Source of the DNA: CAZJFC01 sp964545245
Lineage (GTDB): Bacteria; Pseudomonadota; Alphaproteobacteria; Rickettsiales; 21-14-0-20-44-7
DNA: 41,111 nt
NCBI GenBank assembly: GCA_964545245.1
Contig: CAZJFC010000010.1
Location: 1-41,111 of the forward strand
Direction of reading: 5' to 3'
The first letter of the stretch is position 1. The number at the start of each line of letters is the position of its first letter. This document shows positions 24,159-31,144 of this stretch, piece by piece. The notes under the pieces are model-generated. The model had not been told where the DNA came from. It saw only the letters and a program-made list of their open reading frames with translations, and searched no databases. The position numbers and the translations under genes are program-made.

Positions 24159-24878
24159 CTACTTAGTTTTCTTTCGTGGTTTGATCTTCTCTGTCAAACG
24201 CCCTTTGCTCAGAGGTTGCCCGGCAGAAGGTGGAGCCGGTTGCGGATCGGGTTCAAGGCCATTAAAATCCGCTAAACAAACATGTGTATCAGTTTTCTTC
24301 TCTATCAGCATCAGTTTGCCATCAAGGGTATAAACCAATCTTCCGTGCTGATCGCGGCCTGACCATTCTGATCCTTCTACTTCTTCGGTTGATTTATGGT
24401 AAGGAGCAAGATCGGTTTTTCTGTGAAAACTTGTGTCATTAGCTAAGAAACTAATATTAAGCCCCGCGCCTAAATGTTCAGGATGCGGCTCAACAGGATA
24501 AAATCTAAGCACTGCGCTTCGATTATCTGTGAATCGCCCGCCACCTCCATACGTGGTTCCTTGTGGCCACAAACCTATTGCTGTAAGCCAAGGGCTACGG
24601 CTGATTGCATTCCATGAGTCTTTATAATCCGTCCCAAGTTGGCGTCCTTGATGTACGAAATATAAAAGCAGTTTCCCATCCGGCGATAAATCACAGCGCT
24701 CTGGATAGATGCGGCCTTTAAACCAAGCGCCAGGATAAAATTCATCATATTTTGTATCCCAGCGAACCACATGAAACCAAGAGGCGGGACCACGCCGAAA
24801 TATCACCGCTTCATTTGCTTCTTTGGCAAATATAACGAAAAGTCTAGGAGCGGGTTTTTGTTTGTTTTTTGTGCTCAT
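24159..24878 (-). CDS. Conserved hypothetical protein, 239 residues
   Basis: The protein begins MSTKNKQKPAPRLFVIFAKE and contains EAVIFRRGPASWFHVVRWDT, then GAWFKGRIYPERCDLSPDGK and TTYGGGGRFTDNRSAVLRFY. I have seen this combination in uncharacterised proteins of diverse bacteria (RRGP..W...WDT, then RxDLSPDG), but no function is known to me. The ATG at 24878 is preceded by AGGTG, which is part of the codons for the end of an upstream integrase fragment. The frame is also continuous with that fragment, so a 295-residue fusion starting at 25046 cannot be excluded. Confidence 0.7.
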   Translation of the reverse strand: MSTKNKQKPAPRLFVIFAKEANEAVIFRRGPASWFHVVRWDTKYDEFYPGAWFKGRIYPERCDLSPDGKLLLYFVHQGRQLGTDYKDSWNAISRSPWLTAIGLWPQGTTYGGGGRFTDNRSAVLRFYPVEPHPEHLGAGLNISFLANDTSFHRKTDLAPYHKSTEEVEGSEWSGRDQHGRLVYTLDGKLMLIEKKTDTHVCLADFNGLEPDPQPAPPSAGQPLSKGRLTEKIKPRKKTK

Positions 24879-25046
24879 ATACACACCTATCGAAAGCTTT
24901 TTTTCTTTACCGGCTATCCGGTATTTGAACCTCCAATATTTGCTGCCGTTTGGCTGGATTTCCAAATATAGCCCCTTACTGTCAAACAACCTGCGAGTTT
25001 TTTCATGAGGCTTACTGTTCTTGCATTCTAGCTCTGTTAATGCCAT
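24879..25046 (-). pseudogene. Tyrosine integrase, N-terminal arm-binding domain only
   Basis: The 56 residues MALTELECKNSKPHEKTRRL through GKEKKLSIGVY match the start of P4-type integrases (DUF4102 arm-binding domain: the DSKGLYLEIQPNGSKYWRFKYR block is diagnostic). The core-binding and catalytic domains are missing; the frame runs straight into the following hypothetical protein. It starts 165 bases from the 3' end of tRNA-Asp and points away from it, the usual position for an integrase of an element inserted in that tRNA. Confidence 0.85.
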
Positions 25047-25211
25047 TGGGGGCCTTTTTTCCTTATTCCTATTACGAGGCCCCAGTTATGGCCCCCATTT
25101 ATATCAGGAAGCCCCCAAACTGCATCAAACCTCATTGGACGAATGCAAACACAAAACCCCTTATTTTGCAAGGATTTCATGGACTTTACCGGATGTTATT
25201 GGAAGTCTAAA

Positions 25212-25288
25212 TGGCGGGAGTGACGGGACTCGAACCCGCGGCCTCCTGCGTGACAGGCAGGCGCTCTAACCAGCTGAGCTACACCCCC
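25212..25288 (-). tRNA. tRNA-Asp (anticodon GUC)
   Basis: Read from 25288, the acceptor GGGGGTG pairs with CACTCCC (one G-U), the D stem is GCTC/GAGC, the anticodon loop is CTGTCAC with anticodon GTC, and the T arm is GCGGGTTCGAGTCCCGT. The discriminator G is at 25215 and CCA is encoded at 25212-25214. The integrase remnant next to its 3' end marks it as an insertion site. Confidence 0.96.
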
Positions 25289-25508
25289 GCACCAGTTAGG
25301 GCGCGATAATTAGCAGTTATGAATTATTATTTCAAGCGTCAATTTCCATTATTATTATAATTCCTATGAAAAACCTTGGTTTTATACTTAAGCACGGAAA
25401 ATTCCGCCTTGTCTGGTTGAAACCTATACAGAAATTAGCCAAGTAATATGGGCTTTCTGATAACTTATTATAGATGCCCCAGTTTACCGCTATAAAATTA
25501 AATTGTTA

Positions 25509-25801
25509 ATGGAAAAATCTGACCATACCAAAGGATTCGGCCCTGATGATAAGGCAGTATTAATGATTCAGGCCAATACCCTGGCAGAGAAAGGCATAGA
25601 TAAATTTCCAGATGATAAAATATGTACAAGACATTCTGCGAAACTGCTCTCGCATACCTAAAACTCACTGGCAAATGGGATTATTTTGACAAAGCCATGA
25701 AAAAAATCCGGGAAGCAGAGGAGAAAATCTTAGACCCTGAAATTACAAGGATAATTAGCCGCTTTGAATCATACTCACAGGCGTTTAAGTCAGCAGCATG
25801 A
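25509..25801 (+). pseudogene. Possible frameshifted small gene
   Basis: Two overlapping short frames could be one broken gene. The first (25509-25661) begins MEKSDHTKGFGPDDKAVLMI and the second (25622-25801) reads MYKTFCETALAYLKLTGKWD and then a charged helical end (FDKAMKKIREAEEKILDPEI). They differ by one frame. I recognise no domain. Either two tiny genes or one frameshifted one are possible. Confidence 0.3.
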
Positions 25802-25826
25802 ACTTATCCCCGTCCACCGGAATTGC

Positions 25827-25908
25827 ACAACTTATACATTGTTAATTGCCACTTGACATACAACCTATATATTGATATTATAACGCAATAAAACAATTTA
25901 TAAATTGT
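25827..25908 (+). promoter_or_regulatory. Promoter with three operators at exact 33-base spacing
   Basis: Three 16-base sites share the pattern ACAAyyTATAnATTGw: ACAACTTATACATTGT at 25827-25842, ACAACCTATATATTGA at 25860-25875 and the perfect palindrome ACAATTTATAAATTGT at 25893-25908. Their starts are exactly 33 bases apart. The promoter TTGACA (25853-25858), 17-base spacer, TATTAT (25876-25881) has the second operator as its spacer. The third operator touches the ATG at 25909, where a ribosome-binding site would be. Autorepression by the encoded HTH protein is the natural reading. Confidence 0.8.
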
Positions 25909-26238
25909 ATGAAAGCCAGTTTTAATCAATTACAACTACAGAAACTAGACCAGCACATTACTGGAATCCGCGTATGTGAACGCCCTTCTGATGGGTGGGT
26001 TCGTGCTATCCGCAAGGCTTTAGGGATGACCGCGAATCAACTGGCGAAGCGTATGCGCGTAAGCCAGCAGGCAGTATCTCAACTGGAATCCAAGGAAATG
26101 GACGGCTCTGTTACCCTTAAAAAGCTCCGCGAAACGGCAGAAGCTATGGATTGCCGCCTTGTTTATGCCTTTATCCCTAATAATGGCAGCTTGCAGAACA
26201 CAGTAAAACAACAGGCTATCCGCCCTGCGGGAAGCTGA
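25909..26238 (+). CDS. Mobile mystery protein A-like XRE-family regulator, shortened
   Basis: Mobile mystery protein A (TIGR02612) is an HTH protein usually encoded with mobile mystery protein B, a Fic-domain protein, on mobile elements. Here the HTH covers residues 39-63 (GMTANQLAKRMRVSQQAVSQLESKE) and the typical continuation GSVTLKKLRETAEAMDCRLVYAFIP follows. The length is 109 residues against about 150 in relatives as I recall; the C-terminus ends early at VKQQAIRPAGS. No Fic gene is recognisable downstream, so the toxin-like partner has been lost. The start ATG has no Shine-Dalgarno sequence and sits directly on the third operator. Confidence 0.8.
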   Translation: MKASFNQLQLQKLDQHITGIRVCERPSDGWVRAIRKALGMTANQLAKRMRVSQQAVSQLESKEMDGSVTLKKLRETAEAMDCRLVYAFIPNNGSLQNTVKQQAIRPAGS

Positions 26239-26489
26239 CATGGGAAGTTATGAAAAGCTACTTACGTTTGCGAAAATGTAATCATTCTTAACTTCCGTGT
26301 TGACTTTAACCACAAAACTGGAACGCAAAAATGCACCATTTTCCGCCGTGCCACAGAACAAGAACGGCTTAAACCAAGAGTTTGCAAAGTTGGCTTCCCT
26401 TCCTCTTTTGGATATTACCGCTATATTTTTACAATTTATTCACTGGACTTCTGCCCCACGGTAAGCATGTATTGTGCTGTTACATAGCT

Positions 26490-26690
26490 CTACCCTAAAC
26501 CAAGCCGCTTACCTATTTTGGAGCAAGCGTTTAAAGGACGTTGAAAGGGTTCATAGCCCTCCTTAATTAACTCATTATCAGCCTCAATAACGAGATCCTC
26601 AATGTTGATCATACCATCTTTTTGGGTTTCCATATATTTCTTGAATTTGCTCTGATCAAATATTTTGAATAAAAGTTTTTCTTCTTCCAT
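26490..26690 (-). CDS. Small hypothetical protein, 66 residues
   Basis: The frame starts at an ATG at 26690 with AGGG seven bases ahead (MEEEKLLFKIFDQSKFKKYM) and ends KIGKRLGLG. It is charged, soluble and has no domain known to me. It stands alone between the mystery-protein remnant and the tRNA-Tyr attachment copy. The stretch 26239-26489 before it and 26691-26880 after it contain no gene I can support. Confidence 0.4.
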   Translation of the reverse strand: MEEEKLLFKIFDQSKFKKYMETQKDGMINIEDLVIEADNELIKEGYEPFQRPLNACSKIGKRLGLG

Positions 26691-26880
26691 ACCTTTGCCC
26701 TTACACGCTAATACTAGTATATCTTAGTTGTTCGCCTTCCTTACTGACAGAGATATTTCTTTGAAACAGGACTAAATCGACCTCACTTCATGTCTCTGCG
26801 AACAACATTCGTCAGAAGAGGCCGCCAACCGCGCCACCCATGGCCCTTAGGCCGGAATATCCCTATGTCATCTGAATTAA

Positions 26881-26938
26881 TGGTGGAGGAGGTTGGATTT
26901 GAACCAACGAACTCTTACGAGGGCAGATTTACAGTCTG
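26881..26938. repeat. Attachment-site copy: 3' part of tRNA-Tyr (left end of a mini-island)
   Basis: These 58 bases match 28336-28393 with one mismatch. They cover the anticodon arm, variable arm, T arm, acceptor 3' strand and CCA of tRNA-Tyr, but not its 5' part. A few bases outside the tRNA also match (GAATTAA against GAATTAG). Together with the intact tRNA they are the direct repeats left by site-specific integration into the tRNA 3' end. Confidence 0.92.
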
Positions 26939-26986
26939 TTCGTGATACCTGCAACCTATTGATATATATTGTATTTCTTTCCATGT

Positions 26987-27017
26987 TGTGCGCTAGTGTG
27001 CTAATTAATGTGCTAAT
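26987..27017. repeat. Three TGTGCTAAT-like iterons inside the mini-island
   Basis: Three closely spaced direct repeats start at 26987 (TGTGCGCTAG), 26997 (TGTGCTAAT) and 27009 (TGTGCTAAT). They lie about 50 bases inside the tRNA-Tyr copy. Such repeats next to an attachment core are candidates for integrase arm-binding sites. Confidence 0.4.
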
Positions 27018-27119
27018 TTTCTATAAAAATCACATATACGGCTGTCAATTAATATCCAACTTATATTCTGTTATATTCCAGTATCTTAGCATAGTCACCA
27101 AATACACCCCACCAATTAT

Positions 27120-27156
27120 CCTTGCATTTTGAATACTTGATGTTCAGAATACAAGG
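27120..27156. promoter_or_regulatory. Inverted repeat touching the start codon of the DUF4143 gene
   Basis: CCTTGCATTTTGAA (27120-27133) and TTCAGAATACAAGG (27143-27156) are inverted arms agreeing at 12 of 14 positions with a nine-base spacer. The right arm ends at the base before the ATG and holds the only AAGG that could serve as ribosome-binding site. It could be an operator or an mRNA hairpin hiding the start. Confidence 0.55.
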
Positions 27157-28323
27157 ATGGCAATACCACGCAAAGAACTTACCCTACATATTGAGCAAGC
27201 ACTTGAGCGCAATCCTGTAGTATCGCTGATCGGCCCGCGCCAGTGCGGCAAGACAACGCTGGCGCGCACCATCGGTAAAGCGCAGCAGGCGACTTTTTTT
27301 GATCTGGAGCATCCGGTGGATGCCTCACGGCTTGAGCAACCATTGACAGCGCTTGAGCATCTGCAAGGGCTGGTAGTAATCGATGAGGCACAGTTGCAGC
27401 CAAAGCTGTTTCCGGTACTACGCGTATTAGCAGATAGAAATCCATTACCAGCACGGTTCCTGCTACTCGGTAGCGCATCACCTGATTTAGCCGCTAATAT
27501 CTCAGAGTCATTAGCAGGTAGAATTCATTTCGTGAATATGTCAGGTTTCTCCTTAAATGAGGTGGGCATAGAGCGTTGGCAACAGCTATGGCATCGTGGC
27601 GGTTTCCCCCGCTCATTCCTTGCCGGTGACGATGCTGGTAGCTATAAGTGGCGCGAAGATTTTATCGCTACCTTCCTTGAGCGCGATCTGCGCCGTCTTG
27701 GGGTAATGGTTGCGCCGGAATCGCTGCGGCGATTGTGGATGATGGTTGCACACTATCATGGCCAAGTTGCCTCGCTTTCTGAAATTGGACGCTCTTTAGG
27801 TGAGAACCATACGACAATACGCCGCCATCTGGATATATTAACCGGCGCATTGGTATTACGTCAGCTCCAGCCGTGGCATGAGAATATCGGCAAACGGCAA
27901 ATAAAATCCCCAAAAATCTATGTGCGGGATTCCGGCATACTGCATAGTCTACTGGGTTTGCCGAATGCTGCTACCATCGAATCACATCCAAAGCTTGGAA
28001 GCAGTTGGGAAGGATTCGTCATCGAACGCATCATCCAGTTATTCGGGGAAAGAAATTGCACGTTCTGGGCAACTCAAGCCGGTGCCGAGCTAGATTTACT
28101 TGTGTTCCATCACGGCAAGCGCTACGGTTTTGAAATTAAGTATGCTGATGCGCCGCGCACAACGAAATCAATGCATATTGCCATTGATACGCTGGGCTTA
28201 AACCATCTGTTTGCCGTGTATCCCGGCAATGCCACATATGCAATCAACGAAAATATTGAGGCGTTGGCAATCAGTGATCTGGAGGCTAGGCTGCACAGCC
28301 TAATACATAGCGTATCTTTATGA
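27157..28323 (+). CDS. AAA_14/DUF4143-family ATPase
   Basis: These P-loop proteins pair an AAA ATPase domain with a C-terminal DUF4143 that has a nuclease-like fold; their cellular role is poorly defined. The protein has 388 residues. Walker A is GPRQCGKTT at 26-34 and Walker B VVIDEAQ with Asp76 and Glu77. Further family blocks are LLGSASPDL (sensor), a winged-helix segment (SLSEIGRSLGENHTTIRRHLDIL) and the DUF4143 part with WEGFVIERII and the restriction-like AELDLLVFHHGKRYGFEIKY (E-x-D...E-x-K). It is the only gene between the two tRNA-Tyr copies, so it is the sole visible cargo of a 1.4-kb insertion. Confidence 0.92.
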   Translation: MAIPRKELTLHIEQALERNPVVSLIGPRQCGKTTLARTIGKAQQATFFDLEHPVDASRLEQPLTALEHLQGLVVIDEAQLQPKLFPVLRVLADRNPLPARFLLLGSASPDLAANISESLAGRIHFVNMSGFSLNEVGIERWQQLWHRGGFPRSFLAGDDAGSYKWREDFIATFLERDLRRLGVMVAPESLRRLWMMVAHYHGQVASLSEIGRSLGENHTTIRRHLDILTGALVLRQLQPWHENIGKRQIKSPKIYVRDSGILHSLLGLPNAATIESHPKLGSSWEGFVIERIIQLFGERNCTFWATQAGAELDLLVFHHGKRYGFEIKYADAPRTTKSMHIAIDTLGLNHLFAVYPGNATYAINENIEALAISDLEARLHSLIHSVSL

Positions 28324-28335
28324 CGCTGGAATTAG

Positions 28336-28421
28336 TGGTGGTGGAGGTTGGATTTGAACCAACGAACTCTTACGAGGGCAGATTTACAGTCTGCTGCCAT
28401 TGACCGCTCGGCCACTCCACC
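28336..28421 (-). tRNA. tRNA-Tyr (anticodon GUA)
   Basis: Read from 28421, the acceptor GGTGGAG pairs with CTCCACC, the anticodon stem-loop is CAGACTGTAAATCTG with anticodon GTA, and a long variable arm follows as required for tRNA-Tyr. The T arm contains GGTTCAAATCC, the discriminator is A and the CCA end is encoded at 28336-28338. The bases 28336-28393 are duplicated at 26881-26938, so this intact copy is the recombinant end of the insertion. Confidence 0.97.
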
Positions 28422-28534
28422 ACTAGGTTATCTTATGCGCGGAAACGTATAAGATAAATTCTACCATGATAGTTGACAGTTAGCAGTTGTCAGCTATCAG
28501 TTTGAGGGAACTTCCCTAACCAAAAACCCAGCCT

Positions 28535-29290
28535 ATGTCCAGAAAATTTTCCACCAAGGATAACGATTCTTTCCGCAAAGGGCCGCCGGTTGCCCCCGAA
28601 AAACTCTGGATTTATGGCAAACATTCGGCGGAAGCCGCGCTCCGCAACAAGAGCCGCAAAATTTATCAGGTAATGGTGACGCAGAACTGCTTCAACCTGT
28701 TTAAGGATATCCTCCCTACCCATGCCGAGGTAACCAATGACCGCAAAATCTCCCACACCGTCGGGCAGGACGCGGTGCATCAGGGCATTGCTGTTCTGGT
28801 CGCGCCATTAAATGACGGCAACCTTGAAAAAACCGAGTTGGGCAACCTTGTCGTAGTGCTGGACCAGGTAACAGACCCGCATAATGTCGGCGCGGTTATG
28901 CGTTCGGCCAGCGCATTCGGCGCAGGCGCGGTTATCAATACTTTCCGCAACTCCCCGCCAGAGGGCGGCGTACTGGCAAAATCAGCCAGCGGGGCAATGG
29001 AATACGTGCGCTATGTGCGCGTGCGCAACCTTGCCGACACCATAACCTTCCTGAAACAGAAAGGGTTCTGGGTCGCCGGGCTGGACGCCGATGGTGAGGA
29101 ACCCGTAAGCAAACTGGGCAGCTATGAAAAACTGGCGATAGTCATGGGCGCGGAGGGCAGAGGGCTGCGCCAGAAAACCCGCGAGTTTTGTGACTTATTG
29201 GTCAAAATCCCAATCAAATCCCTCCAGGAATCGCTCAATGTATCCAACGCGGCGGCAATTGCTTTATATGAAGCCGCAAAAAAGATATAG
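28535..29290 (+). CDS. rlmB: 23S rRNA 2'-O-methyltransferase RlmB (SpoU/TrmH family)
   Basis: RlmB methylates G2251 of 23S rRNA (E. coli numbering) in the P loop. It has 251 residues. A short substrate-binding N-terminal domain (WIYGKHSAEAALRNKSRKIYQVMV) precedes the knotted SPOUT domain: motif 1 NVGAVMR from Asn117 to Arg123, motif 2 VMGAEGRGLR around Glu207, and motif 3 IPIKSLQESLNVSNAAAIALYE. All catalytic motifs are present. An rlmB-like gene next to tRNA-Tyr fits the usual neighbourhood of this region in proteobacteria. No clear ribosome-binding site precedes the ATG. Confidence 0.93.
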   Translation: MSRKFSTKDNDSFRKGPPVAPEKLWIYGKHSAEAALRNKSRKIYQVMVTQNCFNLFKDILPTHAEVTNDRKISHTVGQDAVHQGIAVLVAPLNDGNLEKTELGNLVVVLDQVTDPHNVGAVMRSASAFGAGAVINTFRNSPPEGGVLAKSASGAMEYVRYVRVRNLADTITFLKQKGFWVAGLDADGEEPVSKLGSYEKLAIVMGAEGRGLRQKTREFCDLLVKIPIKSLQESLNVSNAAAIALYEAAKKI

Positions 29291-29320
29291 TCCTTCGAAA
29301 ATACTGAGGGCCGCCACCAA

Positions 29321-29773
29321 ATGGATAAATCTGTTTTTACCAAGAACCGTCTTGCCGTATGCATTTTCAGCGGTTTTATATTCGACATAATTTTTTCAAT
29401 TGTTCTCCACCACATTATCCTTGATGATTATTACAGCTCCTTCCATGAGGTCTGGCGCAGCGCGGATGACGATGATGCCGGGCAAAGCGATACGTTAACC
29501 ATCGCCTCCTCGTTTTTTATCGTATCTTTTCTGGCGGTGATCTTCTCCAAAGGCTATAAAGGCCACGGAATCATAGAGGGAGTGCGTTTCGGGCTTTATA
29601 TCGCCTCGCTTATCGGTTCATACCTTCTCCTGCTTTATTCAGTGATTGACCTGCCGCTGCCACTGGTTATCGTATGGCTCAGTATCGGTTACGTTGAATA
29701 TACCTGCCTTGGCATAATTTTCGCGGTGGTTTATAAACACGTTAAAAAAGCCAGGAAAAAACCAAAGAAATAA
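29321..29773 (+). CDS. Small integral membrane protein, four helices
   Basis: I do not recognise this protein. It has 150 residues with predicted helices at about 10-31, 62-80, 92-113 and 115-140, an acidic loop (WRSADDDDAGQSDT) after the first helix and a very basic end (KHVKKARKKPKK), which would be cytoplasmic. Its stop codon is followed directly by the start codon of the TPR lipoprotein, so the pair is co-translated. Starts at the ATG at 29321 with GAGGG ten bases ahead. Confidence 0.75.
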   Translation: MDKSVFTKNRLAVCIFSGFIFDIIFSIVLHHIILDDYYSSFHEVWRSADDDDAGQSDTLTIASSFFIVSFLAVIFSKGYKGHGIIEGVRFGLYIASLIGSYLLLLYSVIDLPLPLVIVWLSIGYVEYTCLGIIFAVVYKHVKKARKKPKK

Positions 29774-30550
29774 ATGAAAAAACTGCTTTCCATATTCATC
29801 ATTTTCACGCTGGCAGCCTGCCAGCAGGATGGAGCGCATAAATCATCCCTTGAGCTTGAAACCAGAAAAACGACGCTTAAGGACATCGCCAAACGCGCCA
29901 AAGCCGATGGCAATTTGCAGGGCGCGGCGCAGCTTGAGGCGCAGATAATCGCGCTTGACCAGAAAGATGCCGGTTCATTCGTCACCCTTTCAAAATCACT
30001 AAGGAAGCTGCGCCAGCACAGGGAAGCGGAAGCCCTGCTGAACAACGCGCTTGAAGCCAACCCCGATAATGACCTTATCCTGATCGAACTTGCCAAGGTA
30101 TTGATCGAGCGAAATGAGGCAGAATCCGCGCTTGGCCGCCTCAGCCTTGTGAAAGGGGAAAAAAATGAGGATTTTTACAACACGCAGGGCGTAGCCTATG
30201 ATATGGACGGGCAGCACGGAAAAGCCCAGGATTCCTACCGCGAAGGGCTGAAACTCGATGCGCAGGATGATATATTGCTCAATAACCTCGCCCTTTCATA
30301 TGTCCTCGACAGGAAATACAAGGAAGGGACGACAATCCTTGAAGGGTTGGTAAAACGCCCGGACACCAAGCCGAAATACCGCCAGAACCTCGCCCTTGCC
30401 TATGCCATGATGGCGGAACCCAAAAAAGCGCGGGAAATGCTGCTGAAAGACCTCTCGCGCAAGCAGGCGGAAGAAAACCTGCGGTTCTATGATACGGTGA
30501 GAAAGAACAGCCGGGCGACAATCCCGCAGCTTCCCGCTAAAAGCCGGTGA
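29774..30550 (+). CDS. TPR-repeat lipoprotein, TadD-like
   Basis: The protein has 258 residues. A lipoprotein signal ends in the lipobox LAAC with Cys16 acylated (MKKLLSIFIIFTLAACQQDG). About five tetratricopeptide repeats follow (for example AAQLEAQIIALDQKDAGSFV, EAEALLNNALEANPDNDLIL, FYNTQGVAYDMDGQHGKAQD). The layout matches TadD-type lipoproteins that assist Flp pilus assembly, but no other tad gene is in the window, so a general scaffold role is as likely. It follows the membrane protein gene without a gap. Confidence 0.85.
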   Translation: MKKLLSIFIIFTLAACQQDGAHKSSLELETRKTTLKDIAKRAKADGNLQGAAQLEAQIIALDQKDAGSFVTLSKSLRKLRQHREAEALLNNALEANPDNDLILIELAKVLIERNEAESALGRLSLVKGEKNEDFYNTQGVAYDMDGQHGKAQDSYREGLKLDAQDDILLNNLALSYVLDRKYKEGTTILEGLVKRPDTKPKYRQNLALAYAMMAEPKKAREMLLKDLSRKQAEENLRFYDTVRKNSRATIPQLPAKSR

Positions 30551-30574
30551 CATCTCCTTCCTTTTTTCTATAAT
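30547..30574 (+). promoter_or_regulatory. Promoter that would give a leaderless mRNA
   Basis: GTGACA (30547-30552), 16 bases, then a consensus TATAAT (30569-30574). The ATG of the next gene is at 30581, just where transcription should start, and there is no ribosome-binding site. A leaderless message is therefore likely. Confidence 0.55.
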
Positions 30575-30580
30575 ACCGGC

Positions 30581-31135
30581 ATGAAAAAATTTGCCCTGCT
30601 ATTGCTGTTCTTAACCGCAGCCTGCAATGCCACGCCGGAATTCACCACCGTGGAGTTTGCCCGCTTTGAAAGCGCAAAATATCCCCCGGTGATGCTGCGC
30701 GTCAACTCCGGGCAGGCATGTTTCACCGAACTTTCCTGCACCTATTCCGACAAATTCTTCGAGAAGATCCGCGCCTCAGGAGCATTCCATCAGGTCGATG
30801 ACACGAACCCGCTGGCAAAATATCTTATCCGCGTCACTTTGCGCGTGGTTGATGATGAGGAAACCCGCAGGAAAGAAACCTTGCGTAAAAATACTTTGGG
30901 GTTAATACCGGTGCATATCAGGCGTAATTTTTCAGCAAAATTCCAGATTGATGACGTAAATGGAATGTTGAAAACCTATAATTACACCCTTACCGGCACG
31001 CAGCTTGAAACGCTGGGCAGCGATGAATCCGACAAGGACAAGCTCTATGACAGCGCCATCGGCACTCTGGCGAATTACTTCATCGCCGGTTTGCAGCGCG
31101 ATAACATCCTTCCTTTAAGCGAAAATCCCTATTAA
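30581..31135 (+). CDS. Lipoprotein of unknown function, 184 residues
   Basis: The signal MKKFALLLLFLTAACNATPE has the lipobox TAAC with Cys15 as lipid-attachment site. The mature part is mixed alpha/beta with a likely disulfide pair in GQACFTELSCTYSDKF, and a segment KYLIRVTLRVVDDEETRRKE. I do not recognise the family. It follows the TPR lipoprotein by 30 bases but seems to have its own promoter, and precedes trpC by nine bases. Confidence 0.8.
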   Translation: MKKFALLLLFLTAACNATPEFTTVEFARFESAKYPPVMLRVNSGQACFTELSCTYSDKFFEKIRASGAFHQVDDTNPLAKYLIRVTLRVVDDEETRRKETLRKNTLGLIPVHIRRNFSAKFQIDDVNGMLKTYNYTLTGTQLETLGSDESDKDKLYDSAIGTLANYFIAGLQRDNILPLSENPY

Positions 31136-31144
31136 TATACCGAT

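Noticed and set aside
25367..25447. Tiny frame MKNLGFILKHGKFRLVWLKP... downstream of tRNA-Asp
   Set aside because: Only 26 codons, with no independent support.
26239..26489. Search for a mobile mystery protein B (Fic) gene after protein A
   Set aside because: No Fic motif or long frame is visible; only short frames broken by stops.
26796..26873. Minus-strand stretch GIFRPKGHGWRGWRPLLTNV followed by VRRDMK and stop
   Set aside because: It looks like the end of a real protein, but I cannot name it and no start or upstream part is present.
26893..27132. Open frame of 79 codons beginning at the tRNA-Tyr copy
   Set aside because: It reads through tRNA sequence and AT-rich non-coding DNA; no ribosome-binding site or protein-like composition.
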